64,000 nt of DNA, taken from NCBI RefSeq assembly GCF_014839805.1, contig NC_051124.1, forward strand, positions 9,052,001-9,116,000, in the 5' to 3' direction. Source of the stretch: Manduca sexta. Its lineage: Eukaryota > Arthropoda > Insecta > Lepidoptera > Sphingidae. Positions 41,498-52,693 of this stretch are shown in pieces. Each line of letters begins with the position of its first letter. Positions within the stretch are counted from its first letter, which is position 1. The notes beneath the pieces were generated by a model. That model did not search any database. It was given only the letters and a program-made list of their open reading frames with translations, and was not told where the DNA came from. A program made the translations under genes and the position numbers.

Positions 41498-41903
41498 TAC
41501 AGGCTCTTTTCGACATTGCGTTACTAAATGAAACCACGGACTTATCTACTTGGACATAACGCTTTACAATAAGTTACTTGAGCCTTAGATGTAAAATAAA
41601 AAAGTATAAGTTTCGAATAAAATGAATATGAATAAAAAGTAATTTTAATTTTACGTGCTCCAATGCCACAACTACTACTCTAAGGGAATTCGTTGCAGCG
41701 GCATCATACTTTCAGTCAGAAATACACTCGCGCACACGCCATATTTACATTAAACTACAAAATCATCAAAAAATAAGAAAACTACAACCAGGATTATTGA
41801 TGAAAATATTCGTTATTAATGGATGATTTTTGTCACAATGTCAGCAAAGGTGGAGACGAGTATGTGGTTTCATTTAGTAACGCAATGTCACAATGACCCT
41901 GTA
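41498..41903. mobile_element. TACAGG-TIR MITE without SINE (empty-site copy)
   Basis: Ends TACAGGCTCTTTTCGACATT and AATGTCACAATGACCCTGTA. Reverse-complemented it aligns along its whole length with 35352-36098 minus the SINE. At the insertion point it reads GTTATGTCCAAGTAGATAAG with a single copy of the target. Confidence 0.88.
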
Positions 41904-41904
41904 T

Positions 41905-42340
41905 ATTTTTTTAATTATTTATTGAAATATTTTGATTGTGTACTGTGTTTTCCGACACTTAGCACGTTCCAAAAAATATATATTTTAAACCAAAACTACT
42001 ACTAAAAATGAGCATCAATATTAAAAATGAGCATTATGTTTGAAAATTGAAGCGCAAAGCTAAAAAAATATACTGAACTACTAGCTGTTATACTTAAATA
42101 AACTTCATTTTCCTTGAAAGTTCGCTTTTAAATAGATAAAGCGAAACTGACCCTTATAAAAATGAGGTATAAAGTATAAATAGCGATTTATTTAAGGAGA
42201 GCATAATCCCCCTGCAATAAGTGAATCGTAAGAGGCAATGAACCCGGTGTTTATGCACTCGTAAGAAGGGTCGGGAGTTCAAGCCTTAGGAAAGGTTTAA
42301 GGGGGTAGGCAGAAGTGTTATGAATTATTGCGCGTTACAT
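41905..42340. other. AT-rich DNA
   Basis: GTCGGGAGTTCAAGCCTTAGG near 42270 resembles a pol III B box, perhaps from a SINE or tRNA relic, but no head or A box was found. Confidence 0.35.
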
Positions 42341-42343
42341 AAG

Positions 42344-42610
42344 TCCTACTAATATTATAAATGCGAAAGTTTGTGAGGATGGATGTATGTAATATGTATG
42401 TTTGTTCCTCTTTCACGAAAAAACTACTTAACGGATTTGGATGAAAATTTACATTAATATTGTTTATACATCAGAATAACTTATAGGCTACAATGTATAA
42501 TGATTTTGTGTAATTTGGTCATAACATAATGATACGTATCAAGTAAGTCGGAAAAAAAAAGGTATCCCTGAAAATTCCTTCACGTGGGTAAAGCCGCGAG
42601 CAAAAGCTTG
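42344..42610 (+). mobile_element. Lep1-type Helitron, moderately diverged
   Basis: Starts TCCTACTAATATTATAAATG, CGAAAGTTTGTGAGGATGGA, ACTACTTAACGGATTTGGAT; ends CACGTGGGTAAAGCCGCGAG, CAAAAGCTTG (CTAG changed to CTTG). Confidence 0.78.
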
Positions 42611-42979
42611 TTTATAATATGGCGCGAGTGGGTCTTTGTGATGTAGAGCGTAAATACAATATTGACCTTTATAAAGTTAATTCACTCAGCTTTTTTTTCC
42701 AAAATTGTAACCAGTTAGATTCAAATGATGCAGAAATATATTTTTGATTCAAAATGTGTAAGTATAATATAAACTTAATACCTCAAATAATATTTTTTAA
42801 GTCTATTAGCAACCGCTGATATGAAATTAAATCTGTAGTGTACTGGCTGGTACGATTTCTTGATATAATGTTTTGTTTTAAAGAAATGTCAGTTTGTAAA
42901 TAAATGGATTCAGAAGAACAAACTCAGAATATTATTTCCATGTTTCTTGGAATTCTATATACTAATAGATAAAGCTGAG

Positions 42980-43087
42980 TAGTTTATTTTTTTGTATAAG
43001 TCTTCATTATTCCTGAGTGCTAAAAGCTACTTTTTATCAAATTTAATTTAAAAAATAAATCACACGAGCTAGCTACAAGCAAAATCC
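42980..43087 (+). mobile_element. Helitron fragment
   Basis: TTATTCCTGAGTGCTAAAAG, CTACTTTTTATC, CACACGAGCTAGCTACAAGC follow the 3' half of the Lep1-type family; the end CTAG reads CCAG. Confidence 0.5.
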
Positions 43088-43229
43088 AGTGTGATATAAA
43101 CCACTGGATTTTATGACATATCTCAGGACGTCAAACGCAAATAAAGTACTTAGCAATTCACATCACAAGGTGAACTACACATACGTGGCACTCACGATCC
43201 AAACGACTACTATAGATCATTTTATCCAC

Positions 43230-43420
43230 GAAGACGCACCCACTACTTTCCCTAATCGCTTGCAGTGTGCGTGAGCCGCATGAGTACACACTACACACAC
43301 ACACTACGATGGATAGCTTCGACGCTGAGGCTTAGATCAGTCCCTTTACCCCGCGACACCCCGCGACACCCCGCAACACCCCCGCACAAAAGTGGCGGAG
43401 CGCGTCTTCGTGAAAGAAAT
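43230..43420 (+). mobile_element. hAT-like remnant, sister of 23710 element
   Basis: CACTACTTTCCCTAATCGCT, TGCAGTGTGCGTGAGCCGCA, GAGGCTTAGATCAGTCCCTT, three repeats of the ten-base word ACCCCGCGAC (about 43347-43378), CCCGCACAAAAGTGGCGGAG. Uninterrupted where the 23710 element carries a retroposon. Confidence 0.65.
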
Positions 43421-43439
43421 TACCTGTAAGTTTAATCAT

Positions 43440-44130
43440 AAAAAGATTTGAAAATATAGTTTCATTCCACATCCCTTTATCTCATACTACTTTACCCGCG
43501 AACAGTTCAAATAAAAGACTTTACATGAACTCAAATGGGCCATTTACTTTTTCATCTCGCTTATATTCGGTTACTTGTAAGCTTTTTTTTAGATTTACGA
43601 CCATTACGTTCCGTTTTATAAGTTTACTTAGCTGGTAATATTCCGTAACTGTATTTTCATACGTTGGGTATTGTTAGGGTTAAAATTTGGGCTTTTAGTG
43701 CCTACATCTCAATTTCAATGGAGCAGGGAGTAATATTGCTGTGTTAACACGTGAATAATTTATTCTAACCTACATCTTGGGTAGAAGAAAATTAAATCCA
43801 AACAAACCTAACCTCTTTTTAATGACTATTTGATTTGTTGTAATTGACAATCTGGGCAAAAGTATTTCATAAGGAGCTATTTACTTACATTTAATAATTC
43901 CCTTTTTTGTAAGTATTATTATAATATAATTTTCGTAATTTTTTGCATAAAGGTGATGAGTTGTTCGTATCTGAATCTAGCTTATATGTTTTAAAAGATT
44001 ATATTTTATTGCCTCCGAAGTCAGACAAGCTAATGACCCGCCTGATGCTAATTGGTCACCGTAACTCAGATATCGACAATAACAAGTATTTAATTTATCA
44101 GAAAAATACGGTAAAGAACAAAATAAGGCG
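43440..44130. other. AT-rich DNA, nothing recognised
   Basis: The 64-codon frame at 43943-44137 was not recognised. Confidence 0.45.
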
Positions 44131-44134
44131 CACG

Positions 44135-44205
44135 TAACACAGAAGTACAGAAGAATTGCTCAGTTAACATAGTTTGCGATCTGCACCCAAGTGTTAGCAA
44201 TTCTA
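44135..44205. repeat. Dispersed motif around TTAACATAGTTTGCGATCTGC
   Basis: The wording TTAACATAGTTTGCGATCTG followed by CACCC recurs in worn form at 45590-45630 (TTAGCATAGTCTATTATCTG, CAACCTGCAT) and at 46712-46745 (TACATAGTTTACGGTCTGAA, GTCTGCACAC). Probably parts of one old repeat family. Confidence 0.45.
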
Positions 44206-44239
44206 ATAAATTTAATCTTCGTTAAGCCATAATATGACT

Positions 44240-45560
44240 ACAAGAAGAACCAATAACACCTACTTCATGTATTATTATTATACTTCATATATTTACTATA
44301 TACCCCTAATTCATGAGAGTCACGATATACACTCATAGATTTTTTACCACCTGCATTAAGCCATACAAAGACAATAAGAACTAAGGACACCTTCACTTTC
44401 CATATACCTCAAATTCAAAATGACTGTGATATATACACACTTATAATTTTTACTAAACCAAAAAAATGGGAGCGTGTAGAAGAGGTGACACATTATAAAT
44501 GTGCAATCAGAATTTTTATTTATATGTAAATGACAAAGGTATGACTAGTTAAAAATTTGATAAATCCTGCGTAAAATTATAGACACAACACATACTAAGT
44601 AACAAATACTATATAGATCACACATCAGATTAACTTGCATCAATAAATACTAAATATGGGTATGAATCAATGAAACCTTTGACCTAAAATTACCATTTCT
44701 TAGAGATCATTTTACGACATCGTATTTTTGTTTTTAATTATCAAATACGTGTTCAGCAACGACAGAATACAGTGGTATTTTGTATTTTAGGTAATTCATA
44801 ACTAAGGTTGTATATTCCTTGTATTATAGTTTCCGATAACAATACTGCCACGCTACGCACCATTTAACAAACAAAAGAAAACTGACGCTGCGATATTATC
44901 AATACCTTTTGCATTGTTTGCTTTAGTATCGCTTGCCGTCTTAATGTACGACTTTAGTGATATGGGTTTTTCCTTTATTGATGCGGCTTGCAGAATGAAA
45001 ATTAAGCAAATTTCATTTAGCTTGTATAAATAACATTTGTCGGTGGACAGACATGATTTCATATTATTTTATTTTATTTGTTTGGGATAAAAAACAATTG
45101 TACAATAAATTATATAAAAGTGAAATTACATATATATCGGAGATAACTGTACAACTAACTACCATATATATTCATATTAACAGCTATTAGGAGCATGTGC
45201 ACACAGTTAAACAAAAAATTCCAAAAAAAACAACAGTTATAATATTTGAAATTCGAAATTAAACTAATAAGTATGAGTAGAATGATAACAATAAAGCTAC
45301 TTATCTCTCTGTTCTGTACTACTGAAAGTATTATTAATAATGTCAAAAGCACATTTTTTAAATGCAGTTGGTGTTTGTGAAAACAGATCTAAATCATTCA
45401 TTCATCGACAGCAGTTTCCTAACTGTTCCTACAGGGCAGTCTGGTTCGAGCTCTTCTAGCGCAGAAACTTCTTGTAAAATGTCACTGATTACAAGTGTAA
45501 AGTACTAAGTGCAGTGTTTATACAAGGTGTTACAAAATTACCTCGTTATTACACAAGTAT
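44240..45560. other. AT-rich DNA with two unexplained minus-strand peptide stretches
   Basis: Minus-strand 45500-45405 translates ISDILQEVSALEELEPDCPV then GTVRKLLSMNE; minus 45062-44853 has a 69-codon frame ending IDNIAASVFFCLLNGA. Neither is recognised with any confidence and no splice pattern joins them. Confidence 0.25.
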
Positions 45561-45939
45561 ATAAGAATAGCTCAGCTATGCGAACTAAGCTGAAGTAACT
45601 TAGCATAGTCTATTATCTGCAACCTGCATAAAGTCCAGAATGTAGGAACGATATCGATATACATCGAAGAATTGCATAACCAGACCTGTGGTCAACTCCC
45701 CGTAGAGCGGAATATTGAGTAAAATATTATATAAAACCCCACATAAAGTGTTGCCGGATCTGAAAATCAAACTCGAAACATGACAGGTCGCTTCTCATTT
45801 ATGCTGTCAATATACCATTAAAAAGAAAAAGACTTCAAGGTTGCAGATACATGCTGTATGCAGGCCACTTATAACTGGTTTGTCTAGAGATCTTAAGAGG
45901 AGGACTATGTTCATCAATGGACTTCCTGTAGCTAATGAT

Positions 45940-46008
45940 TATAATAATGGCCATGATGATAATGGTGATGATGATGATAACGATTATGATTATAATAATG
46001 ATACCAAT
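45940..46008. repeat. Imperfect (GAT/AAT)n microsatellite
   Basis: ATTATAATAATGGCCATGAT, GATAATGGTGATGATGATGA, TAACGATTATGATTATAATA. Simple trinucleotide run. Confidence 0.85.
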
Positions 46009-46849
46009 AAAACTATTTAAGGAAGAATAGATTTGGTAAAACCAGCATCTCGTCGACATCCTTTGCTGTCAGAGGCATAAGCCATGTCATCGTATCAAAT
46101 TTAGATGAATTGAATACATCTCTGCCTCCCCAATCATGGATGTATTATGTAAGGCAATTAACTAACAATTACTCTGAATCCATTGGCGTCACGAAACGCG
46201 CCGCTTTGTTATATAATTAATAAGTAACGTGTTTCGCAATTACTTGTTATGTTATTAGGAAATGGATGGAACTAGGTCAATGAGTTTTAATGATATTGGT
46301 ATGGTTTGTGTTAATACTGGGACTGAATAAGATTAAACATTTATTATGCAGTAATGTCGGTTTCATGATCAACCCCTGTTACTAAAATATTAAAAAAACA
46401 GGCAATAAAATGGTTTCCTAAAAATCTGTTCATATTTAAAAAACATACATACGTGTCGAATGAAAAATGCATGTGCCGTTCCATTTTAAAAATTGATAAA
46501 TATAAGCCAATGGCATTACCGTAACTGGCACAAAAACTAACGTTCCAATTTTAAATACGCGACATAATTTGTCGATGGATGTAACCTTTTTTGACGATAA
46601 TCATTATTTATTATACCGGGCGTTACGCCGGTATCAGGCCAAAAATTAAGCTAAATTGATTTAACTTAGCTCTTATAGTTTAAAAAAAACATATACTAAA
46701 CAGCTTGATTTACATAGTTTACGGTCTGAAGTCTGCACACAATTATGAAAAAATATCTCCGCTATGTGAAATCTATGCTTAACTTCTGGTGTGCACCCAG
46801 CGTATTTAAGTAATCCTTATGCTAAGATACCATTGTTAAATAATAAATG

Positions 46850-47014
46850 ATTTTTTAATATGTTTACGCGAATATTAGACACTGAAATAAAACTATTTTG
46901 CGGATTGCATATTTTGCCCCGGGACCCCTAAGGCTGCGAAGTCTTCGAAACCTGGGAGCAAATTATAATATAAAAACTGCTATAAAATCCGCAAAATAGT
47001 TTTATTTCAATATT
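46850..47014. mobile_element. Fold-back element H, complete and symmetric
   Basis: Arm ACTGAAATAAAACTATTTTG+CGGAT (46881-46905) and its inverse at 46987-47011 pair with one mismatch. Left end ATGTTTACGCGAATATTAGA; centre GGACCCCTAAGGCTGCGAAG, TCTTCGAAACCTGGGAGCA. Confidence 0.85.
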
Positions 47015-47149
47015 TCCTAACTAGTCCATTGCCTGCCAGAAGCATTTTTACAAATAATTTAGGTAGCATAACTTACGCTAACCTCAGAATAATTATTTAA
47101 TCTAAGACACCAGCACTTAAAAACTAAATTAAATACAGCGTCATCTTAC

Positions 47150-47420
47150 GACGAAAGCGTGAACTATCGAGCCACGATTTATAAATAGAACATCTTTAAA
47201 CGAGGCGGTTAATTAGAGGAGATCGACGCCACGATTACAAGGGTCCTCTTAATAATGAAATTTGAAGTCTCCGCCGCGCCGCTAGCGACAAATTAGTATT
47301 GACTACGTTTGCAAGTTACCACGCTCCTAATTGGTGGTAAAATATGAAATTCACACAATTTGCAGTATGACGAGTCAATTAACCCTTGCGGGTAAAGCGT
47401 GTATGATAATTGTTTGACGA
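47150..47420. promoter_or_regulatory. Repeat-free block with clustered homeodomain-type sites
   Basis: GCGGTTAATTAGAGGAG, CCTAATTGGTGGTAAA, GACAAATTAGTATTGAC and GTCAATTAACCC lie within 250 bases along with CTCCGCCGCGCCGCTAGCG. Possible enhancer; inference only. Confidence 0.2.
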
Positions 47421-47494
47421 TATGTGCTTTAACAGACTACAATGATAGTGCGTGACGGAAAATATAATTGAAACTAGAGATGTGTTATGATTTC

Positions 47495-47640
47495 CTATGT
47501 TTACATGAATATTATATAGGCATTGAAATAAAACGATTTATCATATGTTATCCCGGTTTTTATATTATGATTTTATCCAGACGTTTTGAAGACTGAGTCC
47601 GTCCCATGACTATGAAGGCTGCATTATAAGGTTTCCTAAT
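47495..47640. mobile_element. Fold-back element H, left half and centre
   Basis: ATGTTTACATGAATATTATA, GGCATTGAAATAAAACGATT, ATTTTATCCAGACGTTTTGA, AGACTGAGTCCGTCCCATGA, CTATGAAGGCTGC; the right arm is missing. Confidence 0.65.
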
Positions 47641-47644
47641 CATT

Positions 47645-48285
47645 ATTTAAATTTATTGACTATTGCGTATAGGTATATACAGATATAAGTTTATTTTTTT
47701 CGAAAAATATTAAACGTACAGACACAAAAATCAACGATTTATTACATATTTTCGTAAAAATTGTAATTTTCATGTCTGACTTGTATAATTTTTGTTGAAG
47801 GTTTTATATGTATTATATCAATTTAGCTGGCTGATATAGTAAATGTCATTGTAGTTTCCATAGCGGTGGAAAATAACGAGAACAAAAAAATGGTGTTAAT
47901 GTGATACATAAGATGTAGCGTAAAATTCAGTTAATAGTAAATAAATTCTAAGGGCGTTTATTACTCTGCAACATATCCCATACCTAAAAATTTTTTTACT
48001 CAAATCTTAAAAATAACATGAATATATATACTGATGATTCCAATAATATTTCCTTTACCACTAAAATAATCAACTTACAAAAGAAACTAATCAACCTACA
48101 GATTAGAGGAAAATTCGCTAATCAGAAATCAGGACTGAATGTGGGTCAGTACACACGTACTACGTTTATATACGTATGTTTTTCTTGGCCTAGATTCTGT
48201 TGAGCTAGGAGTAAGCTTGGAATTTCTAATGCAATTTAACACGTAATTATTGTACTGTGAATGCCAAGTCGTTGTACTATTGGAT
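47645..48285. other. AT-rich DNA, nothing recognised
   Basis: No family or exon seen. Confidence 0.5.
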
Positions 48286-48286
48286 C

Positions 48287-48533
48287 TTGCTAGTGGTTGA
48301 ATATATTTTATATTGAATAGTCCACCGTACACAAGGTGTTAAAACCCGCCATAGTGGCACACGTAAGTGCGTCGCGTTCCGGGAGCTGTGTATATTCGAT
48401 TACAACAGGCCTACATAATTATTTCGACTGTTGAGATGTAATCATTTCTCGTTAGTCGACATTCTATTGGAGCCCACTCCACTTACCATCAGGTGCATAG
48501 ACTTTGCCATGCCGTTATAAAAAACATAAATTC
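48287..48533 (+). mobile_element. GGTGGT-head retroposon type D
   Basis: CTTGCTAGTGGTTGAATATA, TTTTATATTGAATAGTCCAC, CGTACACAAGGTGTTAAAAC, GCGTCGCGTTCCGGGA, GGCCTACATAATTATTTCGA, CACTTACCATCAGGTGCATA, GCCATGCCGTTATAAAAAA. Confidence 0.88.
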
Positions 48534-48654
48534 AGAATTATAGCTATAATCGCTTAATCAATGTTGTTAAGCATATATCCAACGTCATATGCCTAAAGTC
48601 GCAGTGGATACCGATGCCAAATTATCGCAATAAGTCATGCATACCTGCTTTGTC

Positions 48655-48790
48655 GCAACTAATGCGATAATCAGCACTGCAGGCAGTCCTGGATTTGTAA
48701 ATAGGCCGTATAGGCGGCGGCCTATGGGCGGCAGCCTCTTAGGGGCGGCAGATTTCAGAGGACGCTCACTCGATTTAATTAATAATTCAT
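48655..48790. mobile_element. Possible DNA-transposon fragment rich in GGCGGC
   Basis: GCAGGCAGTCCTGGATTTGT, AAATAGGCCGTATAGGCGGC, GGCCTATGGGCGGCAGCCTC, TTAGGGGCGGCAGATTTCAG resembles a repeat seen in many animals (CCTGGATTTATAAATAGGCC), probably hAT-related. No right end found. Confidence 0.4.
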
Positions 48791-48794
48791 TTAT

Positions 48795-49975
48795 TTGATT
48801 TTAGTGCCTTCCATAATACAAACAAACGGGAAATTATTAAATATTTTAGAAACCTACATACACACTAAAACTACCTATATGTAGAAGCGGAAATAAAGTG
48901 GCCTACACTCATAAAAATACAAATCTGATACTGCTGCCAGTTTGTGGAGCCGCATTATATGTATGTATCATGAAAAATCTATCTAAATTTTAGTTCCAGC
49001 CACCTTCTTTAAGTCGTATAACTACAATTTTTGTTTGTATAGTGCTGCCAGCTTGCTAGTATGTATATTTGTAAATCATACCATGAAAAACCTGTATCAA
49101 CTTTTTTACGATATCTTTTTTTAGATCCCAGTACTATTGCAAAAACTATATTTTAGTACGAAACCGAAAGACATCTAATTGTAAAAATCTGCATTAATGT
49201 GTGCCCATTTCAAATCTGTGTCATGCATTGACGTACATTCTACCGATTAACACGAACGACTATATAAACTATTCGTTCAAAATCTAGATTTAGAACTAAA
49301 GTTCGCTGCAGCGCTAAAACATCAATCGTCGCCAAACCAAACATAACATGCAGTACTAATTCGCTACATAGATAAAATTGTAGTATATGTATCAATGGTA
49401 CCGTGTGTTAATAATCTTTAATACAAATAAATTTGTATATAAATATACATAAGTTATTGTTTATAAAAAATCGATTACCTGTTGATTAAAAAAAAAACAC
49501 AAAATAATTCTAATTACATATTAACTATGATAAACTTCTTAAGACAATCTACGCGATGCCTATATTAATCTAATACATATTCAATATTTGTTAAAAAAAA
49601 CCCATTGCCAAAATTGCTATACAATCGTGTAAGTATACACCATAAAAATACTCTTAAACCTCCTATAAAATTCCAATTTACCCTCCATTGAACCTTTTAA
49701 CCCACTATCGTTACACCACGAGGCCATAATTAACGGCTTATGTCTATTCTCAATTGACCTTAAGCCTTTAAGGCGATGGAATGGGATTTGAGCCATAATC
49801 ACCCATCTGGGAAGCCACAACGTACATCTTACAGCCGTTCCGGTCCGCTAAGGAATTTTCCAGAACACTCTATGTATTTCATTTAATATTGAAAGTTGGT
49901 AGATGTCAAAAGAATGCGAAGAATCAAATAAACCCAAATGTTTATTTAATTGTTGGCTATTATTCATTTAATAAT
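48795..49975. other. AT-rich DNA, weak internal repeats
   Basis: GCTGCCAGTTTGTGGAGCCG and GCTGCCAGCTTGCTAGTATG (48940 and 49045) each precede a TATGTAT...TCATGAAAAA/CCATGAAAAA stretch, a faint direct duplication about 105 bases apart. Otherwise nothing. Confidence 0.4.
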
Positions 49976-49979
49976 TTAT

Positions 49980-50275
49980 CGTGTTTACGCGAATGTTAGG
50001 TATCAGAAATACGTTAATTTAAATTGGAACTCAGAAGACCGGCGGCAACACTTCAAGACACTTTGAGCTCAATCTGCGTAGATCGGACCGTCAACAAATA
50101 AGAAGAAAATGTATAATTGTAAAAGGTAGGTAGGTATTGTAACGTTGACTGTGGACGAACAACACCTCATACCGCCACGTGACCATGAACGCTGCAAAGT
50201 CTTCGAAATGTCGCGAGCAAATTACAATATAAAAAACCACGATAAAATCCAAATCTAGTTTTAAATTCTATATTA
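49980..50275. mobile_element. Fold-back element H with an internal insertion
   Basis: Left end GTGTTTACGCGAATGTTAGG, right half GTGACCATGAACGCTGCAAA, GTCTTCGAAATGTCGCGAGC, AAAAACCACGATAAAATCCA. About 130 bases between 50035 and 50170 are not part of the family. Confidence 0.6.
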
Positions 50276-50324
50276 TTGTATATGTCTGGTAGGCAGAAAC
50301 AGAATGATGAAAAATCTAAAACTA

Positions 50325-50410
50325 AATAGGAGATCAGCCAGTCGTTCGCCTGATGCAAAATGCCACGAACCCCCAGTGATAATGGTAATACCCTTTGAAT
50401 AACAAAGATT
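50325..50410 (-). mobile_element. Worn retroposon end (TCGCCTGATG motif)
   Basis: GATCAGCCAGTCGTTCGCCT, GATGCAAAATGCCACGAACC, CCCAGTGATAATGG resembles a common lepidopteran short retroposon end. Low certainty. Confidence 0.35.
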
Positions 50411-50605
50411 TTTGACACTGAACTAGAATAGGTCCTATAAACAATCTCATAAACTTTTTTTCTTTATAATATTAGATTAAGTTTCTTCTTTCTAAGCAAT
50501 TACACTATCCCTTTTCAGCAATTACGCAACACAACCCCTTTCAAACTAGAACAAAATAATTTGCATACAATTACTTTGAAGGAGAAACAAACCTAAACGA
50601 TCTTT

Positions 50606-50785
50606 CGTATATAAGACACACACACGCACACGCACATAAACACACACATGTGTTAACCTGAAAGAAGTGAGTAGTGTACAACTAATGCATCCACTTTTCG
50701 CCATGAGCATTCTATGCCATGATATTTTAGGATACGCGCCTTTCGCCATATTAGGCACAAATTCCAAATGTATGAAACGCAATGA
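50606..50785 (-). mobile_element. SINE-B, 3' half
   Basis: (CA)n run ACACACACACGCACACGCAC, then GCATCCACTTTTCGCCATGA, GCATTCTATGCCATGATATT, CGCCATATTAGGCACAAATT, CCAAATG. Reverse of the SINE-B 3' half and its GT tail. Confidence 0.8.
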
Positions 50786-50811
50786 AAATCTGCACCTGAT
50801 TGTAAGTGGAG

Positions 50812-50995
50812 TGGGTTCCAATAGAATGTCGACTGACTAGTGATAGTTACCTCTCGGCGGTCGACATAATTATGCCGGCCTGTTAGAACCGAATGTTCAC
50901 AGGTCGTTTAAAACGCGACACGTGTTATGGCGTGTTTTAACACCTTGTGTACGGTGGTCACTATCCGGGATATAAAATATATCCAGCCAGCGAAA
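50812..50995 (-). mobile_element. GGTGGT-head retroposon type D
   Basis: GGGTTCCAATAGAATGTCGA, CGGTCGACATAATTATGCCG, TTAACACCTTGTGTACGGTG, GTCACTATCCGGGATATAAA, ATATATCCAGCCAGC. The poly-A side is trimmed. Confidence 0.88.
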
Positions 50996-50999
50996 TAAG

Positions 51000-51425
51000 A
51001 TGTATTTAATAAGATACTTTAAATGCTAATGAACTGCGGTATTTGAAAGATAAGCAAAAATATTCACGCCCGCATACAACATCCAATTCGGGGAGGAACG
51101 GATAAACAACTCACATTTGACAATGAATCAGCGAACCGTATTATTAAATCACAGTGAATTTAATTTGCGTGCGAGTAAATACATTAGAATAACCTCTAAT
51201 GACGCTTTTGTACCCTTCAATTTGGGATTGTTTTTAACCCCCGGGATATTTGGAACGTTTTCGGAATATCTTTTCTTTAATGTGTCATAAACGTTTCATT
51301 TCTCAAATGGACAACCGGCTTTTATAGGGTTTGAAGGTATCCTTCGCGTGAAATAATTTGACTTTTTATGTTAGGGATAAATGTTTTTAATTATCCAAAA
51401 TCGATTTAAAAGCATCTTTTCTTAT
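51000..51425. other. Unique DNA, nothing recognised
   Basis: No repeat family or exon seen. Confidence 0.5.
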
Positions 51426-51431
51426 ATTTAA

Positions 51432-51625
51432 CTAGTTTTTTGGGAAGCAGTATTTATTCCGCGTAAAAGCCCCGCTATATATTTTCCCGGAACATAAAGT
51501 AGCCTACCTTCCCAGGGTCTCAAACTATGTTCATACCAAATTTCATAAAAAATCGTTCAGTAGATTTTGAGAATTTCGACAACAGACAAACAGAAAACGG
51601 GATTTTTTTATAATATATAGGTATA
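51432..51625 (-). mobile_element. Lep1-type Helitron
   Basis: A|CTAGTTTTTTGGGAAGCAGT, GTAAAAGCCCCGCTATATAT, TTTCCCGGAACATAAAGTAG, CCTTCCCAGGGTCTCAAACT, CATACCAAATTTCATAAAAA, then ATAATATATAG. Confidence 0.75.
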
Positions 51626-51629
51626 AATG

Positions 51630-52035
51630 TTTACAAAATTGACTTAACCACCATCATTGTTAATGGTAAAATGAGCACATTCCATTACAGTCCAAAGCTC
51701 GAACCTCTATCAAGTTCTGTCAGACTCCGAAATAAAATATAATTTTATAGGTTTTCATACGCAGCGCCCATTATGATATTTACATTAATGGGTTTTGTGA
51801 CGTCGCAAACATAAACTCGTATGCTACAAGTAAAACCACTTACGATCTTGATCATAAGCCTAAGTGATGTGAGAAAAATATATTTCATTATTTTACGACA
51901 TTTGTACTCATTCCGACACATTGCTACATGACTTTAATGGTAAAAGAAGTTTTGATTTATATAAGGATGCTCATTGATAGTTTCCATTGCCTCGAAGGCA
52001 TGTACGACGATTGCGATTATAAAGTCTTACCCTCT
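51630..52035. other. Unique DNA, nothing recognised
   Basis: No repeat family or exon seen. Confidence 0.5.
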
Positions 52036-52039
52036 AAAT

Positions 52040-52296
52040 AACAAAGTAGTTTCCAAATTTGCAGTAGAAACATTTCGGACTTTACCGCAGTTTGTTATAA
52101 TTTTCTTCCTATGTGTCACAGACTTTGCAGACTTAATGGGCACGAGGAGGACTCATGCGGACTATGAAGTCTGCAATCTTCGAAACATCAGGACAAAATA
52201 ATAATATAAGTAGTATCCGTGACATAATCCAATAAATAATTTTATTTCGATTATATTTCGATCTCTAATATTCGCGTAAACATAAGAAATCATTAA
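52040..52296. mobile_element. Fold-back element H, right arm well kept
   Basis: Worn left arm CCGCAGTTTGTTATAATTTT, centre CGAGGAGGACTCATGCGGAC, TATGAAGTCTGCAATCTTCG, AAACATCAGGACAAAATAAT, right arm TAATTTTATTTCGATTATAT, end TCTAATATTCGCGTAAACAT, AAGAAATCATTA. Confidence 0.75.
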
Positions 52297-52299
52297 GTA

Positions 52300-52690
52300 G
52301 AAACATTCATTCAGATTCAGCTAAATCCATTCTCATATCAGCCATTTGAACCGTTTTATCACGTATACCTTCCATAAGTCATTATAATATTTTAAGTATC
52401 AGTTTTTTTTTAATGTTTACTCCTGTGTCTTCAAAAACAGCCGCAGAACCAGCCACTTCCACACTCAGCTCGTTTGTCATTCATTAAAATAAATTAACTT
52501 TATTTTACATTAATAATGTAACCATTAAAATGCGGTAAACATTTTATTTATAAATATTTCTTAAAACCACTTGAACCGCAACGACCGGGTTTTCCAATTT
52601 AATTGTACTTTAATAATATATTTTGTTCTGGTGAAACACGGTGGCCATGAATACTGCAGATCTTGGATAAAAAAATCTCAATTTATTGTA
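52300..52690. other. AT-rich DNA, nothing recognised
   Basis: No family seen. Confidence 0.5.
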
Positions 52691-52693
52691 AAA

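Noticed and set aside
45940..46008. I/V-rich frame as a membrane segment
   Set aside because: It is the translation of the GAT/AAT microsatellite.
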